From the NCBI RefSeq assembly GCF_003583405.1, contig NZ_QXEC01000002.1, positions 372,001 through 436,000 on the forward strand: DNA of 64,000 bases, in the 5' to 3' direction. Below, one piece after another: positions 44,682-55,171 of the stretch. Position 1 is the first letter of the stretch, and each line of letters starts with the position of its first letter. The notes under the pieces were generated by a model. It saw only the letters and a list, made by a program, of their open reading frames with translations. It did no database searches and was not told where the DNA came from. Source of the DNA: Micromonospora radicis (GTDB lineage: Bacteria > Actinomycetota > Actinomycetes > Mycobacteriales > Micromonosporaceae). The translations under genes and the position numbers were made by a program.

Positions 44682-45377
44682 CTAGCGCGACTCGCGGGTG
44701 CGTTCGACGCTGTCCGGGCCGAGTACCACCGCCCGTACGGCGTCCTCCATCTCGGCCGTGCAGACGAAGATCAGCTCGTCGCCGGCCTCGATCGGGTCGT
44801 CCGGGCTGGGTACCAGCACCCGCTTGCCGCGCAGGATCGCCACCAGGGCGGCGTCGCGGGGCAGCGGCACCGAACGCAGCGGCTGCCCGACGTACGGCGC
44901 GGTCGGCGGCAGCGTGATCTCGACCAGGTTCGCCTCGCCCTGCCGGAACGTCATCAGCCGGACCAGGTCGCCGACGGTGACCGCCTCCTCGACCAGCGCG
45001 GCCATCACCCGTGGCTTGCTGACCGCCACGTCCACGCCCCACTGTTCGGTGAAGAGCCACTCGTTCTCGGCCCGGTTCACCCGGGCGACCACCCGGGGGA
45101 CCGCGAACTCGGTCTTGGCCAGCAGCGACACCACCAGGTTGGCCTTGTCGTCACCGGTCGCCGCCACCACCACGTCGCAGCCGGCGAGGTCGGCCTCCTC
45201 CAGGCTGGCCAGCTCGCAGGCGTCGGCCAGCACCCAGCGGGCGTCCGGCACCCGCTCGGGCCGCAACATCCGCGGCTGCCGCTCGATCAGCATCACCTGG
45301 TGGCCGTTCTCGATCAGTTCCTGGGCGATCGAGCGGCCCACGTTGCCCGCACCCGCGATGGCCACCCGCATGGTCAC
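44682..45377 (-). CDS. ceoC: TrkA/RCK potassium-uptake regulator, second of pair
   Basis: A 231-residue RCK protein: RCK_N Rossmann domain (about 1-130, RVAIAGAGNVGRSIAQELIENG) with NAD-binding Gly pattern, then RCK_C (about 145-225). Cytosolic regulatory subunit of potassium transport. Start GTG at 45377 overlaps the ceoB stop (GTGA); an in-frame ATG lies two codons on. Translationally coupled to ceoB, the arrangement of mycobacterial ceoBC. Confidence 0.92.
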   Translation of the reverse strand: MTMRVAIAGAGNVGRSIAQELIENGHQVMLIERQPRMLRPERVPDARWVLADACELASLEEADLAGCDVVVAATGDDKANLVVSLLAKTEFAVPRVVARVNRAENEWLFTEQWGVDVAVSKPRVMAALVEEAVTVGDLVRLMTFRQGEANLVEITLPPTAPYVGQPLRSVPLPRDAALVAILRGKRVLVPSPDDPIEAGDELIFVCTAEMEDAVRAVVLGPDSVERTRESR

Positions 45378-46036
45378 TTACCGCCTTCCGGTGCCGCCGC
45401 CACCGCGGTGACGGTCGCCACCATGTCGTCGGTGACCAACATGAAGACCTGGTCGCCCTCCTGCAGCACGCTGGAGGTGGTGGGCAGGGTGCCGATGCCG
45501 AACCGCAGCAGGTACGCCACCCGGGCACCGGTCGCCTGCTCCAGGGTCCGCACCGGCCGGCCGATCCACTCCTTGTGCACCGGCACCTCGATGATCGAGA
45601 CCGTGCTCGTCGGATCGCGGAAGATCTCCACGTCGCCCTCGGGCAGCAGGTGCCGCAGCATGCGGTCGGCGGTCCACCGCACGGTGGCCACGGTGGGGAT
45701 GCCGAGCCGTTCGAAGACCTGCGCCCGGCGCTGGTCGTAGATGCGAGCCGCCACCCGGGACACGCCGAACGTCTCGCGGGCCAGCCGCGCCGAGATGATG
45801 TTGGAGTTGTCGCCGCTGGAGACCGCCGCGAAGGCGTCCGCCCGCTCGATGCCGGCCTGGCGGAGCACGTCGCCGTCGAAGCCGGCGCCGGTCACGGTGG
45901 TGCCGCTGAAGTCGGCCCCCAGGCGGCGGAAGGCGTCGGCGTCCTGGTCGATGACCGCCACCGAGTGCCCTCGGGACGCCAGGCTGTGGGCCAGGGTCGA
46001 GCCGACCCGGCCACATCCCATGATCACGATATGCAC
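45374..46036 (-). CDS. ceoB: TrkA/RCK potassium-uptake regulator, first of pair
   Basis: A 220-residue protein with RCK_N (VHIVIMGCGRVGSTLAHSLA, then the conserved VIDQD after strand 2) and RCK_C (about 140-210). It pairs with CeoC. The nucleotide site would sense NAD(H) or ATP. GTG start at 46036 behind GGGAGGGC. Divergent from the KimA-like permease 160 bp away, which suggests a functional link in potassium homeostasis. Confidence 0.93.
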   Translation of the reverse strand: MHIVIMGCGRVGSTLAHSLASRGHSVAVIDQDADAFRRLGADFSGTTVTGAGFDGDVLRQAGIERADAFAAVSSGDNSNIISARLARETFGVSRVAARIYDQRRAQVFERLGIPTVATVRWTADRMLRHLLPEGDVEIFRDPTSTVSIIEVPVHKEWIGRPVRTLEQATGARVAYLLRFGIGTLPTTSSVLQEGDQVFMLVTDDMVATVTAVAAAPEGGK

Positions 46037-46195
46037 GCTGCCCTCCCAAGCTGCGTACCGCCGCCGGTTTCCGGCGGGCCTGCCACGTCGTGGCGTACGG
46101 CGGGAACCGACGGTACCCGCTGCCCCGCACGGCCCGCACCGCGTGGGTCGGCCGGCCTGACGGACGCGCGGTGACTGGTCGTACGCTTGCCGGTT

Positions 46196-48253
46196 GTGGC
46201 CCGAACCCTGTTGAAGCGGCTGCTCGTCGGTCGACCGTTCCGGTCCGACCGGCTCAAGCACACCCTCCTGCCGAAGCGCATCGCCCTGCCGGTGTTCGCC
46301 TCGGACGCGCTGTCCAGCGTGGCGTACGCGCCGGACGAGATCCTGCTGATGCTCTCCATCGCGGGCGCCTCGGCCTTCGTCTTCTCGCCGTGGGTGGCGC
46401 TCGGCGTCGTCGTGGTGATGCTGACCGTGGTGGCCAGCTACCGGCAGAACGTGCACGCCTACCCCTCCGGCGGCGGCGACTACGAGGTGGCCACGGTCAA
46501 CCTGGGCCCGCGGGCCGGGGTCGGGGTGGCCAGCGCGCTGCTGGTCGACTACGTGCTGACGGTCGCCGTGTCGGTCTCCTCCGGGGTGGCCAACCTCGGC
46601 TCGGTGATCCCCTTCGTGGCCACCCACAAGGTGCTGATCGCGGTCGTCGCCGTGGTCCTGCTCACCGCGGTCAACCTGCGTGGTCTCAAGGAGGCCGGCA
46701 GCGCGTTCGCCATCCCCACCTACGGTTTCATGATCGTCATTGTCGGCATGATCCTGACCGGGCTGGTCCGGATCGTGGTGCTCGGCGAGGACCTGCGTGC
46801 CCCCAGCGCCGACCTGGTGATCGCCGCCGAGTGGCACGACACCACCGGTTGGGCGATGGCCTTCCTGCTGCTGCGCAGCTTCTCCTCCGGCTGCGCCGCG
46901 CTGACCGGCGTGGAGGCGATCTCCAACGGCGTACCCGCGTTCAAGGCGCCCAAGAGCCGCAACGCCGCCACCACCCTGCTGCTGCTCGGTCTGGTCGCGG
47001 TGACCATGCTGGTCGGCATCGTCTGGCTGGCCCGACTCACCGGACTGCAGTTCGTCGAGGACCCCGGCCTGCAGATCGTCGCCGGCCCCGAGGGGTACGT
47101 GCAGAAGACCGTCACCGCCCAGCTCGGTGAGACGATCTTCGGCCCCGGCTCGGTGCTGCTGTTCCTGGTCGTCGGGGTGACCGCCACGATCCTGTTCGTC
47201 GCCGCCAACACCGCGTTCACCGGCTTCCCGGTCCTCGGCTCGATCCTCGCCCAGGACCGCTACCTGCCCCGGCAACTGCACACCCGGGGTGACCGGCTGG
47301 CCTTCTCCAACGGCATCCTCTTCCTGGCGGCCTTCGCGATCGTGCTGATCATCGGCTTCCAGGCCGAGGTGACCAAGCTGATCCAGCTCTACATCGTCGG
47401 GGTGTTCGTCTCGTTCACCCTCTCCCAGGCCGGGATGATCCGGCACTGGAACCGGAAGCTGCGCACCGAGCGGGATCCGCAGGTACGGCGCCGGATGGTC
47501 CGGTCCCGGGCGATCAACGCGTTCGGCATGGTGATGACCGGCGCGGTGCTGGTCATCGTGTTGATCACCAAGTTCCTGCTCGGCGCGTGGATCGCCATCG
47601 TCGCGATGGGCGTGATCTACCTGCTGATGCTGGGCATCCGACGGCACTACGACCGGGTCGCGGTCGAGCTGACCCCCGAGGACGACGGTCGGCCCGTGCT
47701 GCCCGCCCGCAACCACGCCATCGTGCTGGTCAGCAAGCTGCACCAGCCGACCCTTCGGGCGGTGGCCTACGCCCAGGCCACCCGGCCGGACACGCTCACC
47801 GCGGTGACCGTCAACGTGGACGACACCGACACCCGGCAGTTGCAGGCCGAGTGGGAGCGGCGGGCCGTACCGATCCCGCTGACCGTGATCGACTCGCCGT
47901 ACCGGGAGATCACCCGGCCGATCTTGAACTACGTGGCCGGCGTCCGCCGCGACTCGCCGCGCGACGTGGTCACGGTCTTCATCCCCGAGTACGTTGTCGG
48001 ACGCTGGTGGGAGCACCTGCTGCACAACCAGAGCGCGTTGCGGCTGAAGGGCCGGCTGCTGTTCGAGCCGGGGGTGATGGTGACCAGCGTGCCGTGGCAG
48101 CTCGCGTCGACCGCCGGCAAGGACCTGGACCGGATGGACGCGACCCTCGGCCGCGGTCCGGCCCGTGGCCCCCGGGCGGCGCCGCCGAGCACCCCGCCGG
48201 TGGACTCCGTGCCGTCCGGGCCGGGTCAGCAGTCGAACGGAGAGACACGATGA
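46196..48253 (+). CDS. APC-superfamily permease, KimA-like potassium transporter candidate
   Basis: A 685-residue membrane protein with 12 predicted helices (about 25-480) and a cytosolic C-terminal domain (about 480-640) of UspA-like character. The start region (LLKRLLVGRPFRSDRLK, then FASDALSSVAYAPDEIL) closely follows Bacillus KimA, a proton-coupled potassium importer, rather than amino acid permeases with which it is usually labelled. Divergence from ceoB-ceoC supports potassium. The start is GTG at 46196; TTG at 46187 is possible. The stop overlaps the downstream RNA methyltransferase gene by 4 bp. Confidence 0.85.
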   Translation: MARTLLKRLLVGRPFRSDRLKHTLLPKRIALPVFASDALSSVAYAPDEILLMLSIAGASAFVFSPWVALGVVVVMLTVVASYRQNVHAYPSGGGDYEVATVNLGPRAGVGVASALLVDYVLTVAVSVSSGVANLGSVIPFVATHKVLIAVVAVVLLTAVNLRGLKEAGSAFAIPTYGFMIVIVGMILTGLVRIVVLGEDLRAPSADLVIAAEWHDTTGWAMAFLLLRSFSSGCAALTGVEAISNGVPAFKAPKSRNAATTLLLLGLVAVTMLVGIVWLARLTGLQFVEDPGLQIVAGPEGYVQKTVTAQLGETIFGPGSVLLFLVVGVTATILFVAANTAFTGFPVLGSILAQDRYLPRQLHTRGDRLAFSNGILFLAAFAIVLIIGFQAEVTKLIQLYIVGVFVSFTLSQAGMIRHWNRKLRTERDPQVRRRMVRSRAINAFGMVMTGAVLVIVLITKFLLGAWIAIVAMGVIYLLMLGIRRHYDRVAVELTPEDDGRPVLPARNHAIVLVSKLHQPTLRAVAYAQATRPDTLTAVTVNVDDTDTRQLQAEWERRAVPIPLTVIDSPYREITRPILNYVAGVRRDSPRDVVTVFIPEYVVGRWWEHLLHNQSALRLKGRLLFEPGVMVTSVPWQLASTAGKDLDRMDATLGRGPARGPRAAPPSTPPVDSVPSGPGQQSNGETR

Positions 48254-49521
48254 ATCAGGGAACCCGCCAGCTGGACACCCCCGGTGCGGAGACCGGCCGC
48301 GGTGGGCTTACCGAGGCCGAGCGGGTGGAGCTGACCGTCGCCGCGGTCGCGCCCGGTGGGCACTGCGTGGCCCGGGTCGACGGCCAGGTGGTCTTCGTCC
48401 GGCACGCGCTGCCCGGCGAGCGGGTGGTGGCCGAGGTCACCGAGGTGCACCGGGGTTTCGTCCGGGCCGACGCGGTACGCGTGCTGGCGGCGGCGCCGGA
48501 TCGGGTCACCCCACCGTGCCCGTACGCCCAGCCGGGTCGCTGCGGTGGGTGCGACCTGCAACACGTGGCGCCGGACGCGCAGCTGCGCTGGAAGGCCGAC
48601 GTCGTACGCGAGCAGCTCATCCGGCTCGGCGGACTCGACGAGGCCGGCTGCGACGCGCTCGACGTACGGGTCGAGGCGCTGCCCGGCGGCCCGCTCGGCT
48701 GGCGTTCCCGGGTCCGCTACTCGGTCGACGCGGCCGGCCGTGCCGGGCTGCTCAAACACCGCTCGCACGAGGTGGTCCCGGTGGACCGCTGCCTGATCGC
48801 CCATCCGGCCGTCCAGGAACTGCCGGTACTCACCTCCACCGGTGCGCACTGGCCGGACGCCGACGCCGTGGAGACGGTCGCCTCGACCGGCGGAGACGTG
48901 ACGGTGACCGCGGTCGCGGCCGGGGACACCCGGCTGGTGAGCGGCCCGGACCGGGTCCGGGAGCGGGCCGCGGGCCGGGAGTGGACGCTGCCCGCCGCGT
49001 CGTTCTGGCAGGTCCACCCCGCGGCGGCGGACACCCTGGTCGGCGCGGTGCTGGAACTGGTCGGGCCACGACCGGGGGAGCGGACCTGGGACCTCTACGG
49101 TGGCGCGGGCCTGTTCGCCGCCGCGCTGGCCGAGCGGGTCGGCACGACCGGCCGGGTGACCCTGGTCGAGGCGGCCGACGACAGCGTCGCCGCGGCTCGG
49201 CAGAACCTGGCCGACCTGCGCCAGGTGGAGGTGGTGGCGGCCCGGGTGCAGACCGCGCTGAGCCGGCGCCGGATCACCGGGCCGGTCGACGTGGTGGTGC
49301 TCGACCCGCCGCGCTCCGGGGCCGGTGCCCGGGTGGTACGCGACCTGGTCGCCGCCGCGCCGCGGGCGGTGGCGTACGTGGCCTGCGACCCGGCCGCGTT
49401 CGCCCGGGACGTACGGGTCTTCACCGACCTCGGCTGGCGGCTCGCGGCGCTGCGCGGCTACGACCTCTTCCCGATGACGCAACATGTCGAACTGGTCGGG
49501 CTGCTGCTGCCGGCGCGGTGA
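48250..49521 (+). CDS. Class I SAM-dependent RNA (uracil-C5) methyltransferase, TrmA/RlmD-like
   Basis: A 423-residue protein. A TRAM domain (about 25-85) precedes the [4Fe-4S] cysteines C90, C98, C101 ([12 protein letters not shown]) with the fourth in VDRCLIAHP, then the methyltransferase core (DLYGGAGLF), the LDPPRSGA motif, nucleophile Cys in YVACDPAAF and the base Glu in QHVELVGLL. The target is a uridine in tRNA or rRNA, unresolved between TrmA, RlmC and RlmD types. ATG at 48250 overlaps the permease stop (ATGA), so the two are one operon. Confidence 0.92.
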   Translation: MNQGTRQLDTPGAETGRGGLTEAERVELTVAAVAPGGHCVARVDGQVVFVRHALPGERVVAEVTEVHRGFVRADAVRVLAAAPDRVTPPCPYAQPGRCGGCDLQHVAPDAQLRWKADVVREQLIRLGGLDEAGCDALDVRVEALPGGPLGWRSRVRYSVDAAGRAGLLKHRSHEVVPVDRCLIAHPAVQELPVLTSTGAHWPDADAVETVASTGGDVTVTAVAAGDTRLVSGPDRVRERAAGREWTLPAASFWQVHPAAADTLVGAVLELVGPRPGERTWDLYGGAGLFAAALAERVGTTGRVTLVEAADDSVAAARQNLADLRQVEVVAARVQTALSRRRITGPVDVVVLDPPRSGAGARVVRDLVAAAPRAVAYVACDPAAFARDVRVFTDLGWRLAALRGYDLFPMTQHVELVGLLLPAR

Positions 49522-49646
49522 GTCGGGTGTGTGTGCTGCCGGTGGGGTGGGTCGGCGTGTCGCCACGCCGTCCCCGGGTGCGGGGCTGACCTCGCGCTCA
49601 GCATCGATGGCACCGGCGACCGGGCTGCGCCGTGCGCGTGGGCCGA

Positions 49647-49652
49647 TAGACT
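49647..49652 (+). promoter_or_regulatory. -10 box of a leaderless transcript (dxs)
   Basis: TAGACT ends eight bases before the dxs ATG at 49661. No ribosome site lies between, pointing to a leaderless mRNA. Confidence 0.55.
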
Positions 49653-49660
49653 CTGCGGTC

Positions 49661-51613
49661 ATGAGTGTTGAAGAGGACACGGCCAACCAGGGCCGGCTGC
49701 TCGCCGCGGTGCAGGGTCCGCAGGACGTCAAGCGGATGTCGGGCACCGAACTGGACATCCTCGCCGCCGAGATCCGGGACTTCCTGGTCGCCAAGGTGTC
49801 GCGTACCGGCGGGCACATCGGTCCCAACCTGGGCGTGGTGGAGCTCACCCTCGCCCTGCACCGGGTCTTCGACTCTCCCCGTGACCGGCTGCTGTTCGAC
49901 ACCGGCCACCAGGCGTACGTGCACAAGATCCTCACCGGCCGGCAGGCCGGCTTCGACCAGCTGCGTCAGCGCGGCGGGCTCTCCGGCTACCCCAGCCAGG
50001 CCGAGAGCGAGCACGACCTGATCGAGAACTCGCACGCCTCCACCGCCCTGTCGTACGCCGACGGGCTGGCCAAGGCGTACGCGCTGCGGGGCGAGGCGCG
50101 CAGCGTGGTGGCCGTGGTCGGTGACGGGGCGTTGACCGGCGGCATGTGCTGGGAGGCGCTGAACAACATCGCCGCCGCCGGCAACCCCCTGGTGATCGTG
50201 GTCAACGACAACGGCCGGTCGTACGCGCCGACCATCGGCGGCCTCGCCGACCATCTCTCGACGCTGCGGCTCAACCCCGGCTACGAGAAGGTTCTCGACG
50301 CGGTCAAGGACGCGCTCGGCTCGACCCCGCTGGTCGGCAAGCCGATGTACGAGGTGCTGCACGCGGTCAAGAAGGGCATCAAGGACGCCGTCGCCCCGCA
50401 GGCGATGTTCGAGGACCTCGGCATCAAGTACGTCGGCCCGGTCGACGGGCACGACGTCGCCGCCGTCGAGACGGCGTTGCGCGCGGCGAAGAACTTCCGC
50501 GGCCCGGTGATCGTGCACGCGGTCACCCGCAAGGGCTACGGCTACCGCCCCGCCGAGGAGGACGAGGCGGACTGCTTCCACGGCCCCGGCGCGTTCGACA
50601 TCGCCACCGGCAAGTCCACCGCCGCGCCCGCCGTCAAGTGGACCAACGTCTTCGCCGACGAGCTGGTCGCGATCGCCGACGAGCGGCCGGACGTGGTCGG
50701 CATCACCGCCGCCATGGCCGAGCCGACCGGCATCGCCAAGCTGGCCCGCAAGTACCCGGAACGCACCTACGACGTGGGCATCGCCGAGCAGCACGCGGCC
50801 ACCTCGGCGGCCGGCCTGGCACTCGGCGGGCTGCACCCGGTGGTGGCGCTCTACGCGACCTTCCTCAACCGGGCCTTCGACCAGGTCCTGCTGGACGTGG
50901 CGATGCACAAGCTGCCGGTCACCTTCGTACTGGACCGCGCCGGCATCACCGGCCCGGACGGGCCGAGTCACTACGGCATCTGGGACATGTCGGTCTTCGG
51001 GGTGGTGCCCGGCCTGCGAATGGCCGCCCCCCGCGACGCCGCCACCCTGCGTGAGGAGCTGCGCGAGGCGGTCGCCGTCGACGACGGTCCCACCGTGCTG
51101 CGCTACCCGACCGGTGCGGTCGCCGCAGACCTGCCCGCCGTGCGGCGCGTCGGCACCGTCGACGTGCTGACCGAGTCGGCGCGTACCGACGTACTGCTGG
51201 TCGCCGTCGGCTCCTTCGGCCAGTTGGGCATGGAAGTCGCCGCCCGGGTCACCGAGCAGGGCTACGGCGTCACCGTGGTCGACCCTCGCTGGATCCGTCC
51301 CGTCCCGGCCGAGCTGGTCGAGCTGGCCGCCGGGCACCGACTGGTGGTGACCGTCGAGGACGGCGTCCGGGCCGGTGGTGTCGGTGACGCCCTCGCCCAG
51401 GCGATGCGGGACGCCGGCCTCCGCGTGCCCCTGCGTGACCTGGGCGTACCGGTCGCGTGGCACCCGCACGGCTCCCGTGGTCAGATCCTCGCCGATCTCG
51501 GCCTGACCGCCCAGGACGTCGCCCGCGACGTCACCGGCTGGATCTCCCGCCTCGACACCCACCCCGTCGACCCGATCCCCGTCCCCGCCAACAACACCCC
51601 CACCCCGAACTAA
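49661..51613 (+). CDS. dxs: 1-deoxy-D-xylulose-5-phosphate synthase
   Basis: First enzyme of the non-mevalonate isoprenoid pathway; condenses pyruvate and glyceraldehyde 3-phosphate with thiamine diphosphate. Visible: [20 protein letters not shown], the ThDP motif [16 protein letters not shown] ending in the NDN loop, and the catalytic Glu region in [18 protein letters not shown]. Length 650 residues with a Pro-rich C-terminal tail. ATG at 49661, 8 nt after TAGACT. Downstream is the family A inverted-repeat element. Confidence 0.96.
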   Translation: MSVEEDTANQGRLLAAVQGPQDVKRMSGTELDILAAEIRDFLVAKVSRTGGHIGPNLGVVELTLALHRVFDSPRDRLLFDTGHQAYVHKILTGRQAGFDQLRQRGGLSGYPSQAESEHDLIENSHASTALSYADGLAKAYALRGEARSVVAVVGDGALTGGMCWEALNNIAAAGNPLVIVVNDNGRSYAPTIGGLADHLSTLRLNPGYEKVLDAVKDALGSTPLVGKPMYEVLHAVKKGIKDAVAPQAMFEDLGIKYVGPVDGHDVAAVETALRAAKNFRGPVIVHAVTRKGYGYRPAEEDEADCFHGPGAFDIATGKSTAAPAVKWTNVFADELVAIADERPDVVGITAAMAEPTGIAKLARKYPERTYDVGIAEQHAATSAAGLALGGLHPVVALYATFLNRAFDQVLLDVAMHKLPVTFVLDRAGITGPDGPSHYGIWDMSVFGVVPGLRMAAPRDAATLREELREAVAVDDGPTVLRYPTGAVAADLPAVRRVGTVDVLTESARTDVLLVAVGSFGQLGMEVAARVTEQGYGVTVVDPRWIRPVPAELVELAAGHRLVVTVEDGVRAGGVGDALAQAMRDAGLRVPLRDLGVPVAWHPHGSRGQILADLGLTAQDVARDVTGWISRLDTHPVDPIPVPANNTPTPN

Positions 51614-51651
51614 CCCCTCCCTCCCTCGTCCCTTCGCCTCTCCCTCGCGCG

Positions 51652-51720
51652 TCGACCTTGCACTTGCGGTCGCCGGTACGCGGCATACGCACCTTCAGCC
51701 CGGACACAAACTGCATGATC
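51652..51720. repeat. Inverted-repeat intergenic element, family A copy 2
   Basis: Same outer sequences as 898-967: 51652-51672 matches 898-918 with one mismatch, and 51708-51720 matches 955-967 with one mismatch; the centres differ. Pairing between its arms is weaker than in copy 1. It lies between convergent dxs and the lipoprotein gene. Confidence 0.6.
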
Positions 51721-51750
51721 GAGGGCGCGAGGGCGCGAGGGCGCGAGGGG
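51721..51750. repeat. 8-bp GC repeat
   Basis: GAGGGCGC repeats three times exactly from 51721, then degenerates. It adjoins the family A element. Confidence 0.8.
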
Positions 51751-51759
51751 GTGACGGGG

Positions 51760-52956
51760 TTAGCGGTGGGGGGAGCCGGCGGTGCGGTAGTGGGTCTTGT
51801 CCTCGGCCGCGAGGCTGAACGTCTCGCGGCGCTCGGGGAGCGGGGCCACCACCAGGCCGGGCCGGTCCACCAGGCGGGTGGTGTCCGGCGGTACCGACAG
51901 CGTGGTGTCCTTGGTGGACCGCCAGCTCAGCACGACCAGCGGCTGCTCGGGCACGGGCAGTTCGTAGACCTGCAACGGGTTGGTGCGGTCGGCGGGGGAG
52001 AGGACCACCGGGCCGTCGACGGGCCGGTAGACGACCGCGGTCATCGTGCCGTCGGCGGTCTCCCAGGTCAGCTGCTCCAGTTCGGCCGGTTCGCCGCCGC
52101 CGAGGGCCACCTCGCCGAGGGTGCGGATGGCCAGTTTCGCCTTCGGCCACGAGGCCGGTACCGAGTCGGGGGCGTCCCGGTCGCCGATCCGCCGGGCGAT
52201 GCTGCCGAACGGTCCTTCCGTGGCGGACAGCAGACAGGTGTCCAGGTCGGTCAGTGCCCGTCGGCCCGAGCCGCTGTCGTCGCGGACCAGCGGGTAGCGG
52301 GGGTCGGTGATGCCGGTGCCGAGATCGAGCAGCCGGTCGGCGGATCGGCCGCGCGGCAGCGACGTGGTGGAACGCAGGGTCGCGGTCACCGGCACCGCCC
52401 GGCACGAGGGTACGTCTACCGGTTCGGTGAGGCCGTCCTTGCCGGCGATCGTGCGTCCGTCGGGGCCGGTCAGGCGACGGACCCGTTCCGAGGTGAGGTA
52501 GCGGCGCCCGTCGGTGCTCTGCACCGGCAGTACGTCGGAGTAGACGAGGTAGCCGGGGTCGGTGTACTCGGTGGCGTGGGTGACCCGGTACCCGTCGCCG
52601 TCACCGGCGAGTTGCAGCAGCCAGGAGGCGGCCTGTCCGGGTACCGAGGCGGCGACCAGGGCCAGTGGGGCGCCGTCGACGCGGCCGGAGAAGAGGATGC
52701 CGGAGGACGGCACGTGCACCCGGTCGTCCGCGGGGGACCGCCAGTCGCGTACCGCCCGGGTCACGGCGGCGGTCGCCGTCGCGTCCTCGGCCAGCGAGCC
52801 GCGGGGCGGCCAGACGGTCAACGAACCGTCCAGGCTGTCGTAGCCGACGCGCAGGTCCTGTGGGCGGCGTTCGGCGACCGGCCCGCAGGCGGTGACGGTG
52901 ACCAGCAGGGCCGACAGGCCGGTGGCCGTCAAGCCGCGCCAGCGGACTGCAGCCAC
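51760..52956 (-). CDS. Putative lipoprotein, beta-rich
   Basis: Not recognised. The 398-residue precursor has a signal peptide whose end (VTVTACGP) resembles a lipobox, with Cys near residue 24. The rest is beta-strand rich with repeats of polar/hydrophobic alternation and no enzyme motif I can name; two cysteines in the middle (PSCRAVPV and DLDTCLLS) may form a disulfide. GTG start at 52956. It is divergent from the GT-C-like membrane gene (169-bp gap), so a joint envelope role is possible. It is convergent with dxs. Confidence 0.75.
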   Translation of the reverse strand: MAAVRWRGLTATGLSALLVTVTACGPVAERRPQDLRVGYDSLDGSLTVWPPRGSLAEDATATAAVTRAVRDWRSPADDRVHVPSSGILFSGRVDGAPLALVAASVPGQAASWLLQLAGDGDGYRVTHATEYTDPGYLVYSDVLPVQSTDGRRYLTSERVRRLTGPDGRTIAGKDGLTEPVDVPSCRAVPVTATLRSTTSLPRGRSADRLLDLGTGITDPRYPLVRDDSGSGRRALTDLDTCLLSATEGPFGSIARRIGDRDAPDSVPASWPKAKLAIRTLGEVALGGGEPAELEQLTWETADGTMTAVVYRPVDGPVVLSPADRTNPLQVYELPVPEQPLVVLSWRSTKDTTLSVPPDTTRLVDRPGLVVAPLPERRETFSLAAEDKTHYRTAGSPHR

Positions 52957-53110
52957 CTGTTACGCCCCCGATCGCATCGGTCGTCGTGTCGGAGGGCAAT
53001 AGTACGAGATGTCCCGACGATGCCTCGCGCCGCCTCACGCTGCGTCGCGTCGGCCGTACACCGACCACAGAGGACACCGCGTCGACTTGGGGGCTATCTC
53101 CCTACTCGGG

Positions 53111-53116
53111 TAGACT
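53111..53116 (+). promoter_or_regulatory. -10 box of a leaderless transcript (GT-C-like gene)
   Basis: TAGACT ends nine bases before the GTG at 53126, again without a ribosome site. Confidence 0.4.
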
Positions 53117-53125
53117 CCGCCGACT

Positions 53126-55171
53126 GTGACGCCTGCTGAGACCCGCGCCGCATCGCCGCCGGATTCCGACGACGCCGCGGGCTCGCCGTCCGAACCCGTC
53201 ACCCAGGGTGAGGGTACGCGGGCCACGCCGCCCGCCACCGGCACGCCGGCCCCGGATGCGTCGCCGATCGATGTGTCGCCGAGCAAGTCGTCGGCGGGCG
53301 CGGTGGTGGCCGGCCCGGCGCCGACCGTGGTGGCCGTCGGCCGGGTCGGCGAGCCGGAACCGACTGTGGACGCCGGTGCGGCCGGGGACGCGGCGGACGC
53401 CGACCGGGCGGCTCCGGCGCGCCGGTTCCGGTTCCGGTGGACGCCGCGCCGGGTGGACCTCGCGGTCTTCGGTGGCTTCCTGCTGGTCGCGATCTGGGTG
53501 ACCAGCCAGATCTGGGCGGATCCGGCCGGTCGGGTCGCCTCTCTCTACAGCAGTGACCCGGCTCAGGTGCAGTTCTTCCTGGCCCACTCGGTGCGGGTGG
53601 TGCTGCACGGGGAGTTCCCGTTCTTCACCGAGCAGTTCAACTATCCCGACGGGGTCAACCTGATGGCCAACACGGCCATCCTGGCGCTGGGCATCCCGAT
53701 GGTGCCGGTGACCCTGCTGTTCGGACCGGCGGTGACCTTCGTGGTGCTGGTCACGCTGGCGCTCGCGGGCACCGCGTCGGCCTGGTACCACGTGCTCTCC
53801 CGGCACGTGGTGAACAACCGGCTGGCGGCCGTGGTGGGTGGCTGGTTCTGCGGCTTCTCACCGGCGATGCTGTCGCACGCCAGTTGGCATCCGAACATCA
53901 TCAGCCAGTTCCTGCTGCCGTTCATCGTCTGGCGGGTCATGGTGATCACCCGCTCGACGCGGCCGTACCGGGACGGGGCGCTGCTGGCGCTGCTGGTCAC
54001 CGCGCAGGCGTTCATCAACGAGGAGATCCTGCTCTTCACCGCGATGGGCTGCGGCATCTTCCTGATCGCGGTGGTCGTCCAGCGTCCCGCGCTCTGGTCG
54101 ACGGCCTGGCGTCCGCTGGGCAAGGCGGTGGCGACCTGCACGGTGATCGCCGGCACGCTGCTGGCGTACCCGCTGTACATCCAGTTCGCCGGGCCGATGG
54201 CGTACCACGGTCTCAGCGACGCGGTACGCGACTACGGCAACGACATCGCCGCGTACTTCGCCCCGGGCTCGCCGACCATCGGCGGCAACCAGCGGGCGAA
54301 CGTCAACCTCGCGCCGAACTACTCGGAGGAGAACGCCTTCTTCGGTTGGAGCCTGGCGTTGATCGCGGTCGGGATCGTCCTCTGGCTCCGCCGGGAGGTG
54401 CTGGTCCGGGCGCTCGCCGCGACCGCCGCCTTCTACACCATCCTCTCCCTCGGCGAGCGGATCACCTGGTGGGACCGGGAACTGGTGGTCGGGCCGTGGG
54501 AGTGGCTGGTCCGGCTGCCGCTGCTCGACGCGGTGGTACCGACCCGGTTCGGCATGATCACGAGCGTGGTGGTGGCGATCCTGCTCGCCCTGGCGATCGA
54601 GCGCAGCCGGTCGCTGCCGCTGGACCCCCGGACCCTGCGTACGCTGACCGCCGGTGGCCTGGTGCTGGCGCTGCTGCCGATCGCACCGATGCCGCTGCCG
54701 ATGACCTCCCGGCCGCCGGTTCCCGAGTTCATCACCTCCGACCGTTGGCGCGACTACGTCGGCCCGGACCAGACGTTGGTGCCGATCCCGGTGCCGAGCA
54801 TGGGCAACACCCACGGGATGCGCTGGGCCGCGGCCACCAACCTCGACTTCAAGATCCCGGGCGGCTACTTCCTCGCCCCGCGTAACGGCAACACCGGTGA
54901 CCCGGGCCGGTTCGGTGGCCGACCCAGCGGCATCGGCCGGCTGCTGGAGGGTGTCGCGACGACCGGCCGTACTCCCGAGTTGGACGACCGGCAGCGGCGC
55001 CGCTGCCTGGACGAGCTGCGGCACTGGCGGGCCGCGGTCCTGGTGCTGCCGGTACGCCAGCCGCACTCCGAACCGCTGCGGCAGACCGTCGAGCAGTTGG
55101 TCGGCCCGGCCCGCCTCGAACTGGACGTCTGGGTGTGGGACGTGCGGGCGTTGACCGACCCGGCGGTCTGA
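53126..55171 (+). CDS. Multi-membrane protein, GT-C glycosyltransferase-like, copy 1
   Basis: A 681-residue protein: a long Pro/Ala/Asp-rich N-terminal cytosolic region (1-105), about 11-13 transmembrane helices (about 112-560), and a C-terminal soluble domain (about 560-681) with WRDYVGPDQTLVPIPVP and LRHWRAAVLVLP. The loop after the first helix has an Asp-rich motif (SSDPAQVQFFLAH) and DGVNLMANT, as in GT-C enzymes that use lipid-linked sugars. Donor and acceptor unknown. Two further paralogues: the next gene, and the partial gene at 63354. GTG start. Confidence 0.78.
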   Translation: MTPAETRAASPPDSDDAAGSPSEPVTQGEGTRATPPATGTPAPDASPIDVSPSKSSAGAVVAGPAPTVVAVGRVGEPEPTVDAGAAGDAADADRAAPARRFRFRWTPRRVDLAVFGGFLLVAIWVTSQIWADPAGRVASLYSSDPAQVQFFLAHSVRVVLHGEFPFFTEQFNYPDGVNLMANTAILALGIPMVPVTLLFGPAVTFVVLVTLALAGTASAWYHVLSRHVVNNRLAAVVGGWFCGFSPAMLSHASWHPNIISQFLLPFIVWRVMVITRSTRPYRDGALLALLVTAQAFINEEILLFTAMGCGIFLIAVVVQRPALWSTAWRPLGKAVATCTVIAGTLLAYPLYIQFAGPMAYHGLSDAVRDYGNDIAAYFAPGSPTIGGNQRANVNLAPNYSEENAFFGWSLALIAVGIVLWLRREVLVRALAATAAFYTILSLGERITWWDRELVVGPWEWLVRLPLLDAVVPTRFGMITSVVVAILLALAIERSRSLPLDPRTLRTLTAGGLVLALLPIAPMPLPMTSRPPVPEFITSDRWRDYVGPDQTLVPIPVPSMGNTHGMRWAAATNLDFKIPGGYFLAPRNGNTGDPGRFGGRPSGIGRLLEGVATTGRTPELDDRQRRRCLDELRHWRAAVLVLPVRQPHSEPLRQTVEQLVGPARLELDVWVWDVRALTDPAV

